A stretch of DNA of 61,734 bases from Myxococcales bacterium (GCA_012959865.1 DUCH01000493.1:1-61734), one strand, 5' to 3'; shown: positions 1-9,186, counted from the stretch's first letter. Notes: generated by a model from the sequence alone, not told the origin. Made by a program: numbers and translations.

Positions 1-1
1 G

Positions 2-595
2 TTGGGGATCTTCGTGCCCTTCGTGCTCCTGCTCTACGGGTATTTTTTCGTGCCCACGCACTCCCAGGGCTGGATTGAACCTTGGGCTCTCGGCGCCCTG
101 GTTCCCGCCATGGTGGCCATCTGGTTGATTCATCCGGGCCTGTGTCTCTCCTCCCTGGCATCGGGCGCTCGGGGACCGGGGCTTCGTCATTGGCAACTGG
201 GCCTTGCACTGGGTCCGGCTGTTTTTCTTGTGGGCATCGCGGCCTGGTTCTGGGGGGATGTTCGCTTGGGGATGCTCTTTGGTTGGCTAGCGGTTCTGGG
301 GTGGGCGGGGACGCTCTTTTCGGGACTCCTCGTGAGCACGGTTCCCTGGCTGATTGCGCGTCGGGACTCTTCGCGGGCCCCGGCCGACACCCTGGCTTGG
401 CTTTCGGGGGGTTCGCACCTTTCGCTTGTCCTCCACGGCGCGGCCCTCGTGGCGGGCGCTGGGGCCATCCTCGCCCAGAGCGATCCCCTGTGCCGTCTGG
501 CGGGGGGCTTGGTCTTCGTCGACGGGGCCTGGCTTCTGGTCCTCTTGACCCGAGTTCTGCTCGACGGGCGCCCGCGGGCCCAGGCCCAGGGGTGA
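2..595 (+). CDS. Polytopic membrane protein, C-terminal part (cut by window start)
   Basis: The reading frame is open from the first bases, so the true start probably lies upstream; 197 residues are visible. About six hydrophobic segments can be seen, at roughly residues 4-18, 27-46, 66-84, 90-118, 139-157 and 166-183, so this is an integral membrane protein. No catalytic motif or soluble domain is apparent. The central hydrophobic stretch with several Gly and Trp, followed by a short basic loop, faintly recalls haem-copper-oxidase-like membrane proteins, but this is too weak for a functional name. The next gene starts 40 bp downstream on the same strand. Hypothetical. Confidence 0.6.
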   Translation: MGIFVPFVLLLYGYFFVPTHSQGWIEPWALGALVPAMVAIWLIHPGLCLSSLASGARGPGLRHWQLGLALGPAVFLVGIAAWFWGDVRLGMLFGWLAVLGWAGTLFSGLLVSTVPWLIARRDSSRAPADTLAWLSGGSHLSLVLHGAALVAGAGAILAQSDPLCRLAGGLVFVDGAWLLVLLTRVLLDGRPRAQAQG

Positions 596-635
596 TATGA
601 TGGAAGCCGTTTTTCGAGCCTGAAAGGAACGCCTT

Positions 636-1766
636 GTGATCACTTCCATGGACGACTACTTGATCCACCAGACGCCCGAGCCCATCGCCCAGCCCGAGCC
701 CACGGATCGGAATTTCTACGATCGGTACTGGATGAATGGGTACGACACGGCGGGCGGCTTCTTGTTCGAGTGCGGAATGGGGGTCTACCCCAATCGCAAG
801 GTTCTGGATGCCCACTGGAGCGTCTCCATCGACGGGGTTCAGCACAGCTTTCACGGCTCGCGCCGGGCGCCGGCGGATCGCACCCAATCCACTCTGGGCC
901 CCCTGGAAATCCGAGTGGTGGAACCCATGCGCAGCCTGCACGTGCGCCTGGCCCCGAACGAAACCGGCATCGAGTGCGATCTGACGTTTAGCGCCCGGAC
1001 CTTCCCCCATCTCGAACCCAAGAACGTGATGTACGACGAGCGCCGTTGCATCATGAACACATCGCGATTCACCCAACTCGGGCGCTGGGAGGGTTACTTT
1101 TCGGTGAACGGCCAGCGCACGGACGTCCGTCCGGACACCACCTACGGGACCCGGGATAAATCCTGGGGCGTTCGGCCCGTGGGCGAGCCCGAAGCCGGCG
1201 CGCCGGGGCTGCTGACCAGTGAACCCGGGGTGTACTGGGTTTGGGCCCCGACCTTCTGGCAGGACGGTTTCTGCACCCAGTTCGGCACCTTCGAGGATCG
1301 CGACGGGCATCCCACCCAGGTCAGCGGGCATCGGGTCCCCCTGTACGAAAGCGCCGACGCAATTCCCGCAGAGGTCGACTCCGGAATCGTCGATATGGCT
1401 TCGTCGCGGCACAAAATTCACTGGCACAAGGGCACTCGCCTGGCCGAGCGTGCCGAGTTCGAGTTGACCCAGCCCGACGGCGATGTCCTCGCCTTCACCC
1501 TGGAGCCGATGATTCGCTTTCACCTGCTCGCATTGGGCTACCAACATCCCGAATGGGGGCACGCGGTCTGGAAGGGCGAAGAAATCATCGCCGGCGAATC
1601 ATGGAAACTCGACGAGATCGATCTGCTGGATTACAAGCACATCCACAACCACCAGGTTTGCCGGGCCACCATGGGCGACCGCAAGGGAATCGCCACCCTC
1701 GAGACCATCGCGTTCGGTCGCCACGACCCCTCGGGCTTCGCGGGGATGCTCGACGGAGCGCCATGA
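636..1766 (+). CDS. DUF7064/DUF7065-like protein
   Basis: A 376-residue soluble protein without signal peptide. The GTG start at 636 is preferred because AAGGAA lies 8 nt upstream; an ATG at 648 is the alternative. It resembles the tandem beta-barrel (hydroxyneurosporene synthase/AttH-like) proteins annotated as DUF7065 plus DUF7064. The mid-protein motif GTRDKSWGVRP is the family's G-x-R-D-x-S-W-G-x-R signature. A second copy of this signature ([12 protein letters not shown]) occurs in the gene at 53706-54689, so the window holds two divergent members. Their function is unestablished; they are often found near lipid or CoA-ester metabolism genes. Family assignment is fairly sure, biochemical role unknown. 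Confidence 0.75.
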   Translation: MITSMDDYLIHQTPEPIAQPEPTDRNFYDRYWMNGYDTAGGFLFECGMGVYPNRKVLDAHWSVSIDGVQHSFHGSRRAPADRTQSTLGPLEIRVVEPMRSLHVRLAPNETGIECDLTFSARTFPHLEPKNVMYDERRCIMNTSRFTQLGRWEGYFSVNGQRTDVRPDTTYGTRDKSWGVRPVGEPEAGAPGLLTSEPGVYWVWAPTFWQDGFCTQFGTFEDRDGHPTQVSGHRVPLYESADAIPAEVDSGIVDMASSRHKIHWHKGTRLAERAEFELTQPDGDVLAFTLEPMIRFHLLALGYQHPEWGHAVWKGEEIIAGESWKLDEIDLLDYKHIHNHQVCRATMGDRKGIATLETIAFGRHDPSGFAGMLDGAP

Positions 1767-1794
1767 CGGTTCCGCCGACCGGCACCCCGGGCGG

Positions 1795-2682
1795 CTAGCC
1801 GTCTCCGTCCTTCTCCTCGTACTCGTCGATTAGGCCCTGGCGCATTTCGGCCTCGCGCTGTCGAATGGACCAGAAGCGCGGGGTACGCTTTTCCTGGAAG
1901 GAGGCGCCGCCCTCCTTGCCTTCGGGCATATCGAACCAGTCGGGATAGAACTGGCTCGAAATGATTCCCATTTCGTTGTAGCCGTCCATCTCCTGGTCGA
2001 AGCTGGCCTTTAGGATTTCCAGGCAGCCGGGGCTCTTTTCGAGCAACTCTTCGCACCACTTGTCCACTTCCTGCCAGATCTCATCGATGGGAAAGACCGC
2101 GTTAACGAGACCCATGTCGAGGGCCTGCTCCGCCGAGTAGCGACGGCAGAGCATCCACATCTCCCGGGCCTTCTTCGCGCCCACCACCTTGGTGAGGTAG
2201 GGGACGAAGAAGCCGTCGGCGGGACTTGAGACCTTGGGGCCCGCCTGGCCGAATTTGGCCGTGTCGGCCGCGAGGGTGAAATCGCAGCAATAGGCCATGT
2301 GGTTGTGGCCGCCCAGGCAATAACCCTGGACCACCGCCAACACGGGCTTGCGCGAATTCCGGATCAGGCGGTTGTGGGGGTAGCGATTGTAGAAAGCCTC
2401 GCGCAGCCCCCACTGCTCCCACTCCACGTCGCCTCCGGTGCCAAAATTCTTGCCCGCGCCGGCCACGATGATCACTCCGATCCGTGGGTCGTGGTTCGCG
2501 TCATAGAAGGCTCGAAACATCTCGTCCACCGTGGCCAGGGACATGGTGTTGTATTTTTCGGGCTTGTTGATCGTCACCCGGGCGATCCCTCCGCCGAGCC
2601 CCTGATGATGCTTTTTGTCGTAAAGAATCTCGTCGAAGGCCATTCCTTGGCCTTCAACCTGTTTCCACTCGGTCCAAGTCAT
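1795..2682 (-). CDS. Crotonase-family protein, MenB/BadI-like (ring-forming or ring-opening CoA enzyme)
   Basis: 295 residues. The start at 2682 is chosen because the first 20 residues (EWKQVEGQG then FDEILYDKK) align with the E. coli MenB N-terminus; an internal ATG at 2643 is possible. MenB/BadI hallmarks are GTGGD, GYCLGGHN, FGQAGPKVSSPADG (with the Asp that MenB uses), KKAREMWMLCRRY and ALDMGLVNAVFP, plus a C-terminal FQEKRTP. The family catalyses Dieckmann-type ring closure (MenB) or the reverse ring cleavage of beta-keto cyclic CoA esters (BadI, steroid EchA20). No other menaquinone gene is near, and the divergent neighbour is a molybdenum hydroxylase operon, so a catabolic ring-opening role is inferred. 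Substrate unknown. Confidence 0.85.
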   Translation of the reverse strand: MTWTEWKQVEGQGMAFDEILYDKKHHQGLGGGIARVTINKPEKYNTMSLATVDEMFRAFYDANHDPRIGVIIVAGAGKNFGTGGDVEWEQWGLREAFYNRYPHNRLIRNSRKPVLAVVQGYCLGGHNHMAYCCDFTLAADTAKFGQAGPKVSSPADGFFVPYLTKVVGAKKAREMWMLCRRYSAEQALDMGLVNAVFPIDEIWQEVDKWCEELLEKSPGCLEILKASFDQEMDGYNEMGIISSQFYPDWFDMPEGKEGGASFQEKRTPRFWSIRQREAEMRQGLIDEYEEKDGDG

Positions 2683-3089
2683 CGGTCTGCCGGCTCCCCG
2701 TACGGACGTGTTCGCCCGTTGCTCATGGGCCCAGCCGGGCGAAGGGGACGAGGCGTCCCGCTGCCGGCCTGGGTTCAGTGAAACTGTCGAAATCTGAGTT
2801 GGTGTTCCTGGTTCGTCGCCCGCTACGGATTGCCCGCTGGCCGTCACCGCCCGCCGGAAGGGCTGCCCGCCCGGCGTTGAAAAGTCGGAACGGGAGATCT
2901 GTCGATATACCCATCGGACTCGGGAATGTCTATGCTCAGGGCATAGCCCAAGGCTGGGTACACCTCTACACCTCGCCTCCCCGGGCAGGGCACCGACCGA
3001 CCCCCTCCGCGGCGCGCCGGTTGGCTTGTCCTTTGAATCCAGCGGGATGCGTTCTGCCTGACGTGAGAATCTGAATTGGAATCCAAGCC
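2683..3089. other. Divergent intergenic region between the crotonase and the molybdenum hydroxylase operon
   Basis: About 400 bp with no credible gene: open frames here lack protein-like composition. It must hold the promoters of both divergent units. The only ordered element noticed is the inverted repeat at 2930-2946, listed separately. No clear -10/-35 boxes could be assigned. Confidence 0.6.
2930..2946. promoter_or_regulatory. Inverted repeat, possible operator
   Basis: CTATGC-TCAGG-GCATAG is a perfect 6-bp inverted repeat around a 5-nt spacer. It lies in the divergent intergenic region, about 145 bp before the CoxM-like gene. The geometry suits a dimeric repressor, but no regulator gene is adjacent and no second copy was noticed, so this is only a candidate. 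Confidence 0.3.
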
Positions 3090-3977
3090 ATGAAGTCGGC
3101 ACCCTTCAAGTATGCCGCTCCCGCCACGATTGCCGAGGCTCTGGATATCCTCGGCGAGAACGACCCCGACGAGGTGAAACTCATGGCCGGGGGGCAGAGC
3201 CTGATGCCCCTGCTCAATATGCGCCTGGCCCGGCCGGAACTCGTGGTGGATCTGGGCCACGTTGCCGGTCTCGACTTCATTCGGGAAACCGCCGGGGGCG
3301 TGGCCATCGGCGCCATGACGACCAAGCGGGCGGTGGAGGAATCGGAGCTGATCCGAGGTGAGCACCCCCTTTTCTGGGAGTCCACCGTGGCCATCGGCCA
3401 CCCGCCCATTCGCAACCGGGGAACGGTGGGCGGGTCCATGGCCCAGGCCGATCCGGCGTCCGAATACCCGGCGGCCGCCATCGCGTTGGACGCGGAGTTG
3501 GTCGCGGTGAGCAAGGCCGGCGAGCGAGTCATCGCTGCCGAGGATTTTTTCGTCACCTACCTGACCACTTCCCTCGAGCCCGGGGAAATTCTCACCGAGG
3601 TGCGGATTCCGCGTCCGGTCGTGGGGACGGGCTGGTCCTTTCAGGAAGTGGCGCGTCGTCATGGCGATTTCGCCATCGTGGGTGCAGTGGCCACCCTCCG
3701 GCTCGAAGGCGGGGGGGTGGTGGATCCGCGCATCGTTGTTTTCGGCGCTGCGGATCGAGCGATTCGGATTCGCGAGGCCGAAGGCCTGGTGTCGGGCCAA
3801 CCCCCGACCGAAGAAAATTTCCAGGCGGCCGCCAATCGAATCGGCGAAGCCGTGGAGGATCCCCTGAGCGATGTGCATGCCAGCGAGGAGTATCGCCGCC
3901 ATCTCGCCGTGGTGCTGGGCGGTCGGGTGCTGGGAGAAGCCGCCGAGAGGGCGAGCCGAGAAAGCGTAGGAGCTTGA
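3090..3977 (+). CDS. Molybdenum hydroxylase FAD-binding subunit (CoxM-like)
   Basis: 295 residues, the usual length for the medium subunit of xanthine-dehydrogenase-family enzymes. It carries the two FAD signatures: AGGQSLMPLLNMRLA near residue 33 and the (R)GTVGGSMAQADPASE segment near residue 112. It transfers electrons from the Fe-S subunit to FAD. It is first in a three-gene operon (FAD, 2Fe-2S, Mo subunits), with 4 bp to the next gene. This subunit order is typical of CO dehydrogenase-like and 4-hydroxybenzoyl-CoA reductase-like enzymes; the substrate cannot be read from this subunit. Cytoplasmic. Confidence 0.95.
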   Translation: MKSAPFKYAAPATIAEALDILGENDPDEVKLMAGGQSLMPLLNMRLARPELVVDLGHVAGLDFIRETAGGVAIGAMTTKRAVEESELIRGEHPLFWESTVAIGHPPIRNRGTVGGSMAQADPASEYPAAAIALDAELVAVSKAGERVIAAEDFFVTYLTTSLEPGEILTEVRIPRPVVGTGWSFQEVARRHGDFAIVGAVATLRLEGGGVVDPRIVVFGAADRAIRIREAEGLVSGQPPTEENFQAAANRIGEAVEDPLSDVHASEEYRRHLAVVLGGRVLGEAAERASRESVGA

Positions 3978-3981
3978 GCCG

Positions 3982-4497
3982 ATGACAGTTGCCTCTCAAG
4001 ACCCATCCACATCGAGTCCCGGACGTCGCATCAAGCTGCGGGTGAATGGGGATGAGTACGAATCCGAGGTCGATCCGCGCATGACCCTGGTCGATTACCT
4101 GCGGGAGGTGCTCGGCCTCACGGCGACCCATGTGGGCTGCGAGCACGGGGTTTGCGGGGTCTGCAATGTTCTGGTGGATGGCCGGGCGGTTCGAGGCTGT
4201 CTGATGCTGGCCGTGCAGGCCGATGGACGCGAAGTGCGCACCGTCGAGGGCTTGGCTGAAGGGGGCAAGCTGCACCCGATCCAGGAGGCGTTTATCGAGG
4301 AGCACGGGCTGCAATGTGGGTTCTGCACCGGTGGCTTCATGATGGCCCTGTGCGAATTGCTCGAGAGCAATCCCAACGCCAGCCAGGAAGAACTCAAGGA
4401 AGTGGTGGGCGGACAGCTCTGCCGCTGCACGGGCTACAACTCCATCATGCGCGCGGCTCAGAACGCCGCGGCCAAAATGGGTGCCACCGGTTCCTGA
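3982..4497 (+). CDS. Molybdenum hydroxylase [2Fe-2S] subunit (CoxS-like)
   Basis: 171 residues. The N-terminal plant-ferredoxin-type cluster is visible as CEHGVCGVC followed by a fourth Cys (VRGC). The C-terminal four-helix cluster domain is visible as GLQCGFCTGG and LCRCTGY. These eight Cys ligate the two [2Fe-2S] centres that relay electrons from the Mo cofactor to FAD. The protein is the small subunit partner of the flanking genes. The Gln just before CGFC is the residue that usually contacts the pterin cofactor. A small N-terminal extension of about 15 residues precedes the ferredoxin fold. Confidence 0.95.
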   Translation: MTVASQDPSTSSPGRRIKLRVNGDEYESEVDPRMTLVDYLREVLGLTATHVGCEHGVCGVCNVLVDGRAVRGCLMLAVQADGREVRTVEGLAEGGKLHPIQEAFIEEHGLQCGFCTGGFMMALCELLESNPNASQEELKEVVGGQLCRCTGYNSIMRAAQNAAAKMGATGS

Positions 4498-4532
4498 CCG
4501 GGGGCGAGAAGGGCAAGAGGATCGTCATCCGC

Positions 4533-6956
4533 ATGGCCATTAAAATTCCCAAGAGCCCAGCCGATCTCCCCACCACCGCGCCGCGTTTCGTGGGTCGACG
4601 CCTTCGGCGAGTCGAGGATGTCGCTCTGTTGACCGGGCGCGTCGAATTTATCGACGACGTGGTGCTGCCCCGTATGCTGCACTGCGCGATCTTGCGGAGC
4701 CCCCTTGCCCACGCCCGGATTACCGGGATCGATACGACCCGAGCCGAATCCCTGGAAGGCGTGGAGGGGATAGTCACCGGAGAGGACGCCCAGCGCTGGA
4801 GCTTTCCCGCCCAGTCCTCGCCCGACGGTTGGGGGGTGCACTGTATTGCGGGCAGCAAGGTTCACTATGTGGGCGAGCCGGTGGCGGCGGTGGCGGCTTC
4901 GAGTCGCCGGGTTGCCGAAGATGCCCTCGAACTCATCGAAGTGGACTACGAACCCTTGGATCCGGTGGCGGATCCTTTCGAAGCCATGAAGCCCGACAGC
5001 CCCCGGGTGCTCGATGCCAACGCGAGCAATATCATGATGGACCGGGTCTTTACCTGGGGCGATGTGGACTCCGCCTTCGCCGACGCGGCCCATGTCTTTC
5101 AAGAAAAATTTCGTTGGAATCGCCTGGGTGCCAATCCTACAGAGACCTTCGGCTGCATCTCGGCTTGGGATCCGATGGGGCTCGACCTCACCATTCGCGG
5201 CAGTATCCAGTCCGCCGGGATGTTTGGTTTGGGCAGGGCGGCCACTTTCGGGCTCCCCTCCAACAAGGTCAATATTATTTCTCATCCCCACGGCGGGAGC
5301 TTTGGGGGCAAGGGGGGCACCCGGGGGTGCGACATCAGCTGTCTGCTCTCGCGCAAGGTCGGCGGTCGCCCGGTGAAGTGGATCGAAGATCGCGGCGAGT
5401 ACCTGCTCTCCGGGGGAAGTCAGGCCTGGGATCGGCACTACGACGTTTCGCTGGCGGTGGACGCCGGAGGAATCGTCACCGGTTTGAAGGTGGGTCTCGT
5501 GGACGATCTTGGCGCGACGGGCGAAGCCTACGGGGCGATCTCCGCCGCCAAGCCCCTGGCGGCCTTTACCGGGCCCTACACGATTCCCGTGGCGCAATAC
5601 GATCTCAAACTGGTGGCGACCAACAAGCTGCCCTGCGGCCCCTATCGCGGCATGGGGCCGCCGCCGCACTTTTTTGTTCTCGAACAGATGATGGACCGGG
5701 CGGCGCGGAGTCTGGGCGAGGATCCCGCCGAATTCAGGCGCAAAAATTTCATTCCTTCGGATCAGTTCCCGTACACGATCCCCAGCGGAAACGAATACGA
5801 CAGTGGCAACTACGACGAGGTGCTCAATCGGGTTCTTGCCCTCGCCGACTACGAGGGTCTTCGCGCCGAGCAGGCCCGGGCTCGGGCCGAGGGGCGATTG
5901 GTGGGCATCGGTGTGGCGAGCGCCATCGAGCCGGGCGTCTTCGATTGGAATGCCTACGCGATCGTCGGAATGCCGGGCACCGGGGTGCCCGAAGGGGCCA
6001 CGGTGAGCATCGACATCATGGGCATGGCTACGGTTCGGGTGGGATTCTCCTTGGAGGGGCAGGGCCAGTACACCCTGGTCAGCCAGCTGGTGGCCGATTA
6101 TTTCGGCTACGAGATCGAGTCGGTTCGGGTGGTCCAACTCGATACTCAGTCGGCGCCTCCGTCGTTTGGACCCGGCGGCAGCCGGCTCGGGGTGGCTATT
6201 ACCGGCGCGGTCCTCGGCGCCTGCGAGCGAATTCGCGAAAAGATGTGTCGAGTGGTGGCCGGGGCGATGCAGACCGAACCCGAAAATATCGAATTGATGG
6301 ATGGCAAATTCCTATTGAAGGGTGCGCCGGGAGCCGAGATGACCGTGGCCGAGGTGGCGGGCATGATGCTGGCGCGCAGTGATCTCCTGCCCCCGGACGT
6401 GGATCCTCGACCCGAGGCGACCCATGTTTGGACCGCCCCGGGGCGGACTCCCGCCGACGAAGAGGGCCGGGCCAAGAGTTACCTCACCGCCGCCCACGCG
6501 GTGCATATTGTTCAGGTGGAGATCGACGGCGACACGGGCATGGTCGAGATTCAGCGCTATTGCCTGGCCGACGATTGCGGCACCCGGCTCAATCCCGAAA
6601 CCGTAGAGGGCCAGACGGCCGGAAGCGTGGTCCAGGGCATCGGTGCCGCGCTCCTCGAGGAGTACGCCTACGATTCGGACGCCCAGCCGCTCTGCACCAG
6701 TTTCATGGACTACCTGATGCCCACGGTTTTCGACGCCCCGGAGATCGAAATGGTGGCCGTGGAAACCCCGTCTCCCTTTACGCCTCTGGGCGCCAAGGGC
6801 TGCGGAGAGGGCGCGATGCACACCACACCGGCGGCGGTTATGTGCGCCATCAACGACGCCTTGGCGCCCCTGGGCACCTCGGCCCGGGAAGTGCCCGCCG
6901 CCCCCAAACGACTTTGGAAGCTCATCCAGGAGGCCCGGAAAGGGACAGCGTCCTGA
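4533..6956 (+). CDS. Molybdenum hydroxylase large (molybdopterin-binding) subunit, CoxL-like
   Basis: 807 residues from ATG 4533; earlier in-frame starts would overlap the Fe-S subunit extensively. The aldehyde oxidase/xanthine dehydrogenase fold is clear: FVGRRLRRVEDVALLTGR at the N-terminus, GGSFGGKGG in the middle, and the C-terminal GAKGCGEGAMHTTPAA containing the catalytic Glu of the family. The substrate-pocket loop reads CGPYRGMGPPPHFF. It lacks the AYRCSFR Cys loop of true form I CO dehydrogenase, so this is not CO dehydrogenase. It is expected to hydroxylate an N-heterocycle, aldehyde or CoA-thioester-type substrate, which remains unknown. Downstream catabolic genes suggest an early ring or side-chain hydroxylation. 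Confidence 0.93.
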   Translation: MAIKIPKSPADLPTTAPRFVGRRLRRVEDVALLTGRVEFIDDVVLPRMLHCAILRSPLAHARITGIDTTRAESLEGVEGIVTGEDAQRWSFPAQSSPDGWGVHCIAGSKVHYVGEPVAAVAASSRRVAEDALELIEVDYEPLDPVADPFEAMKPDSPRVLDANASNIMMDRVFTWGDVDSAFADAAHVFQEKFRWNRLGANPTETFGCISAWDPMGLDLTIRGSIQSAGMFGLGRAATFGLPSNKVNIISHPHGGSFGGKGGTRGCDISCLLSRKVGGRPVKWIEDRGEYLLSGGSQAWDRHYDVSLAVDAGGIVTGLKVGLVDDLGATGEAYGAISAAKPLAAFTGPYTIPVAQYDLKLVATNKLPCGPYRGMGPPPHFFVLEQMMDRAARSLGEDPAEFRRKNFIPSDQFPYTIPSGNEYDSGNYDEVLNRVLALADYEGLRAEQARARAEGRLVGIGVASAIEPGVFDWNAYAIVGMPGTGVPEGATVSIDIMGMATVRVGFSLEGQGQYTLVSQLVADYFGYEIESVRVVQLDTQSAPPSFGPGGSRLGVAITGAVLGACERIREKMCRVVAGAMQTEPENIELMDGKFLLKGAPGAEMTVAEVAGMMLARSDLLPPDVDPRPEATHVWTAPGRTPADEEGRAKSYLTAAHAVHIVQVEIDGDTGMVEIQRYCLADDCGTRLNPETVEGQTAGSVVQGIGAALLEEYAYDSDAQPLCTSFMDYLMPTVFDAPEIEMVAVETPSPFTPLGAKGCGEGAMHTTPAAVMCAINDALAPLGTSAREVPAAPKRLWKLIQEARKGTAS

Positions 6957-7017
6957 TTCGGGTCCCCGCACAGCGTTCAGACCATTCACTGCCCCAACAG
7001 CCAAGAGGAGAGAAGAC

Positions 7018-7995
7018 GTGGCCGACAACGATCATTTTGTGGCGCTATCCGAATGCCATTTCATGAACCCCCAGACCATGGAGGAGCTTAGCTACTACCC
7101 GGGAATGCCTCGTTGGTGGGACAGCGTGAATGGCGTCATGCGCGCCTGGGCGGATCGTGACCTCACCGCCGAGGATGCCGAATGGCCCGCTCCTGTCGCT
7201 GAGGAATTGATCAAGCACATGGACATCGCCGAGGTCGACGTCTGTTTCTGCCTTCGCGAAGGCATGATGGACGTGAGCGGACAGACGGCGCCGCTCTCGA
7301 CCAACGGCTTCATGATGCAGCAGATTGCTCCCTATCCCGATCGCATGTATCTCGAATGCATGGTCGGGCCCATCATCCGGCGCGGCGTCGACAATGCGAT
7401 CTGGGAACTCGAGTACATGGTCAAGGAATGCAACGCCAAGCTCTGCAAGGTTTACGCACCCGAAGATCTCGGGGGCCTTGATGACAAGCGGCTCTGGCCC
7501 TTCTACGAGAAGGCCTGCGAACTCGACGTCGCGCTGACGGTCCACACAGGAATGTCCTATGTGGTGCCGCAGCCGAGTTGTCATACCCATCCCGATCGGC
7601 TGGATCAGGTATTGCTTGATTTTCCGGAACTCAAGATCATCGCGTATCACATGGGTTGGCCCCATACCGAGGAACTCATTGGTCTGGCGGGTAAGCACAC
7701 CAATCTCTACCTCAGTATGTCGGGGATCATCGGTTGGTATGCGCGCTCACCCTACCGGGGCTATCACGCCATCGGGACCGCACTGCAGTGGGTGGAGCCG
7801 CACAAGATCGTGATGGGCCTGGATCTCACCTTCGACGACATGAAGCGCGTGGTTGATTGGGTGCGGACCCTGCAAATTCCCGAGGAACTTCGGGAGCAAT
7901 ACGGTTACCTCGAGATCACCGAGGATATGCGCCGGGGCTTCCTGGGTGCGAACCTCGCGAAGCTGGCCAAGATCGATACCAAGAAGCGGGTTTGA
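7018..7995 (+). CDS. Amidohydrolase-family protein (amidohydrolase 2, PF04909 type)
   Basis: 325 residues with a GTG start and a strong upstream AAGAGGAGAG Shine-Dalgarno. The TIM-barrel amidohydrolase-2 pattern is visible: VHTGMS on a mid strand, AYHMGWPH later, and a C-terminal MGLDLTFDD with the metal/base Asp. The usual N-terminal HxH metal pair is reduced to a single ECH, so metal binding may differ. Members hydrolyse or decarboxylate cyclic substrates, including ring-opening hydrolases and ACMSD-like decarboxylases. Position between the Mo hydroxylase and the thiolase/DUF35 pair suggests it acts in the same pathway. Exact reaction unknown. Confidence 0.85.
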   Translation: MADNDHFVALSECHFMNPQTMEELSYYPGMPRWWDSVNGVMRAWADRDLTAEDAEWPAPVAEELIKHMDIAEVDVCFCLREGMMDVSGQTAPLSTNGFMMQQIAPYPDRMYLECMVGPIIRRGVDNAIWELEYMVKECNAKLCKVYAPEDLGGLDDKRLWPFYEKACELDVALTVHTGMSYVVPQPSCHTHPDRLDQVLLDFPELKIIAYHMGWPHTEELIGLAGKHTNLYLSMSGIIGWYARSPYRGYHAIGTALQWVEPHKIVMGLDLTFDDMKRVVDWVRTLQIPEELREQYGYLEITEDMRRGFLGANLAKLAKIDTKKRV

Positions 7996-8014
7996 GGGGA
8001 AACGGATCGCCAGC

Positions 8015-9172
8015 ATGAAGGAAGCCTGTATCGTCGGAATCGGGGAAACCGATTATTGTCGCAAGCCCGGTTCCGGGCTGAGCCAACTCGGCATTCAACT
8101 CCAGGCGTCGACTCGAGCCATCGCCGAGGCGGGCCTCAAGGCTTCTGAAATCGATGGCATCATGCCCTTCCCGAACCTGGGGAGGGCAGAGGAGATCGCC
8201 GCCAATCTCGGCTGCGAGAACCTTCGCTATGCGGCCACTATCCACATGGGGGGCGCGGCACCGGCCGCGTCCCTCCAAGCCGCAGCGGCGGCGGTGAACT
8301 CGGGCATGGCGAACTACGTCCTGCTGCCCGCCGGCTGGAACGGGTACTCGGGGGCGCGGGTACGACAAACGGTCTCACAGGATGTCTCGTCGATTCCCGG
8401 CGGCGCAATCGCCCGGGACTACTACCTGCCCTTTGGGTTTACCGCGCCTCCCCAGTGGTATTCGGTCTTGGCGCGTCGTCATATGCACGAGTTCGGCACC
8501 CGAAGCGAGCAATTGGGCGCCATCGCGCTCACCATGCGAGAGCACGCTCAGCTCAACCCCAAGGCGGTGATGCACGGCAAGCCCATGACCCTGGATGACT
8601 ACATGGCCTCTCCTATGCTCGCGGACCCCTATCGCTTTTTTGATTGCTGTCTCGAAACCGACGGGGCCGCGGCGGTGGTGGTGACCAGCGCCGAACGCGC
8701 CCGGGACTTGTCGGCTCAGCCCGTTCGCATCTTGGCCGCGGCCTGTGGGCAGCCCTATCCCGCCGACGAAATCACCAATCGGCGCGATATCTTCAAGACG
8801 GGCCTCAGCATCGCGGCCCCCGAAGCTTTCGGCAAAGCCGGGTTAACCCCTTCGGATGTAGACTTTGCGATGATCTACGACTGCTTCACTTTCGAAGTGC
8901 TTCAGCAACTCGAGGAGATGGGGTTCTGCAAGCGGGGGGAGGGCGGCCCCTTCGTGGAAGGGGGCCGGATCGCATTCGGGGGTGAATTGCCCGTCAATAC
9001 CCACGGAGGACTTCTTTCCGAAGCCCATGTCCTGGGGATGAGCCATATCGTCGAAGCCGTTCGCCAACTGCGCGGCGATTTGGGGGAGCGCCAGGTCGAG
9101 AATGCGAGTGTGGGCGTAGTGACCGGTTGGGGTGATTTCGGAGACGGCAGTCTGGCGCTGCTGGCCCGATGA
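8015..9172 (+). CDS. Thiolase-fold SCP2/Ltp2-like protein, probably an aldolase
   Basis: 385 residues from ATG 8015. The thiolase fold is recognisable in ACIVGIGETDY, the GMANYVLLPAG strand and a C-terminal NTHGG. The nucleophilic Cys of true thiolases is absent: the corresponding region reads HMGGAAPAASLQAA. In this Cys-less subgroup (Ltp2, Ltp3/Ltp4 of steroid degradation), the protein works with a DUF35 partner as a retro-aldolase on beta-hydroxyacyl-CoA side chains, using Tyr residues; MIYDCFTFEV is a likely Tyr motif. The next gene encodes DUF35 and the two ORFs lie end to end. The aldolase role is inferred, the fold is seen. Confidence 0.85.
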   Translation: MKEACIVGIGETDYCRKPGSGLSQLGIQLQASTRAIAEAGLKASEIDGIMPFPNLGRAEEIAANLGCENLRYAATIHMGGAAPAASLQAAAAAVNSGMANYVLLPAGWNGYSGARVRQTVSQDVSSIPGGAIARDYYLPFGFTAPPQWYSVLARRHMHEFGTRSEQLGAIALTMREHAQLNPKAVMHGKPMTLDDYMASPMLADPYRFFDCCLETDGAAAVVVTSAERARDLSAQPVRILAAACGQPYPADEITNRRDIFKTGLSIAAPEAFGKAGLTPSDVDFAMIYDCFTFEVLQQLEEMGFCKRGEGGPFVEGGRIAFGGELPVNTHGGLLSEAHVLGMSHIVEAVRQLRGDLGERQVENASVGVVTGWGDFGDGSLALLAR

Positions 9173-9186
9173 TAGAGAGGGGCTCA

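Noticed and set aside
1795-2682. True menaquinone synthase MenB
   Set aside because: No other menaquinone gene is in the window and the context is catabolic; BadI-like ring opening is at least as likely.
3090-6956. Form I CO dehydrogenase (coxMSL)
   Set aside because: The diagnostic AYRCSFR loop of CoxL is absent and no coxD/E/F genes are nearby; only the subunit architecture matches.
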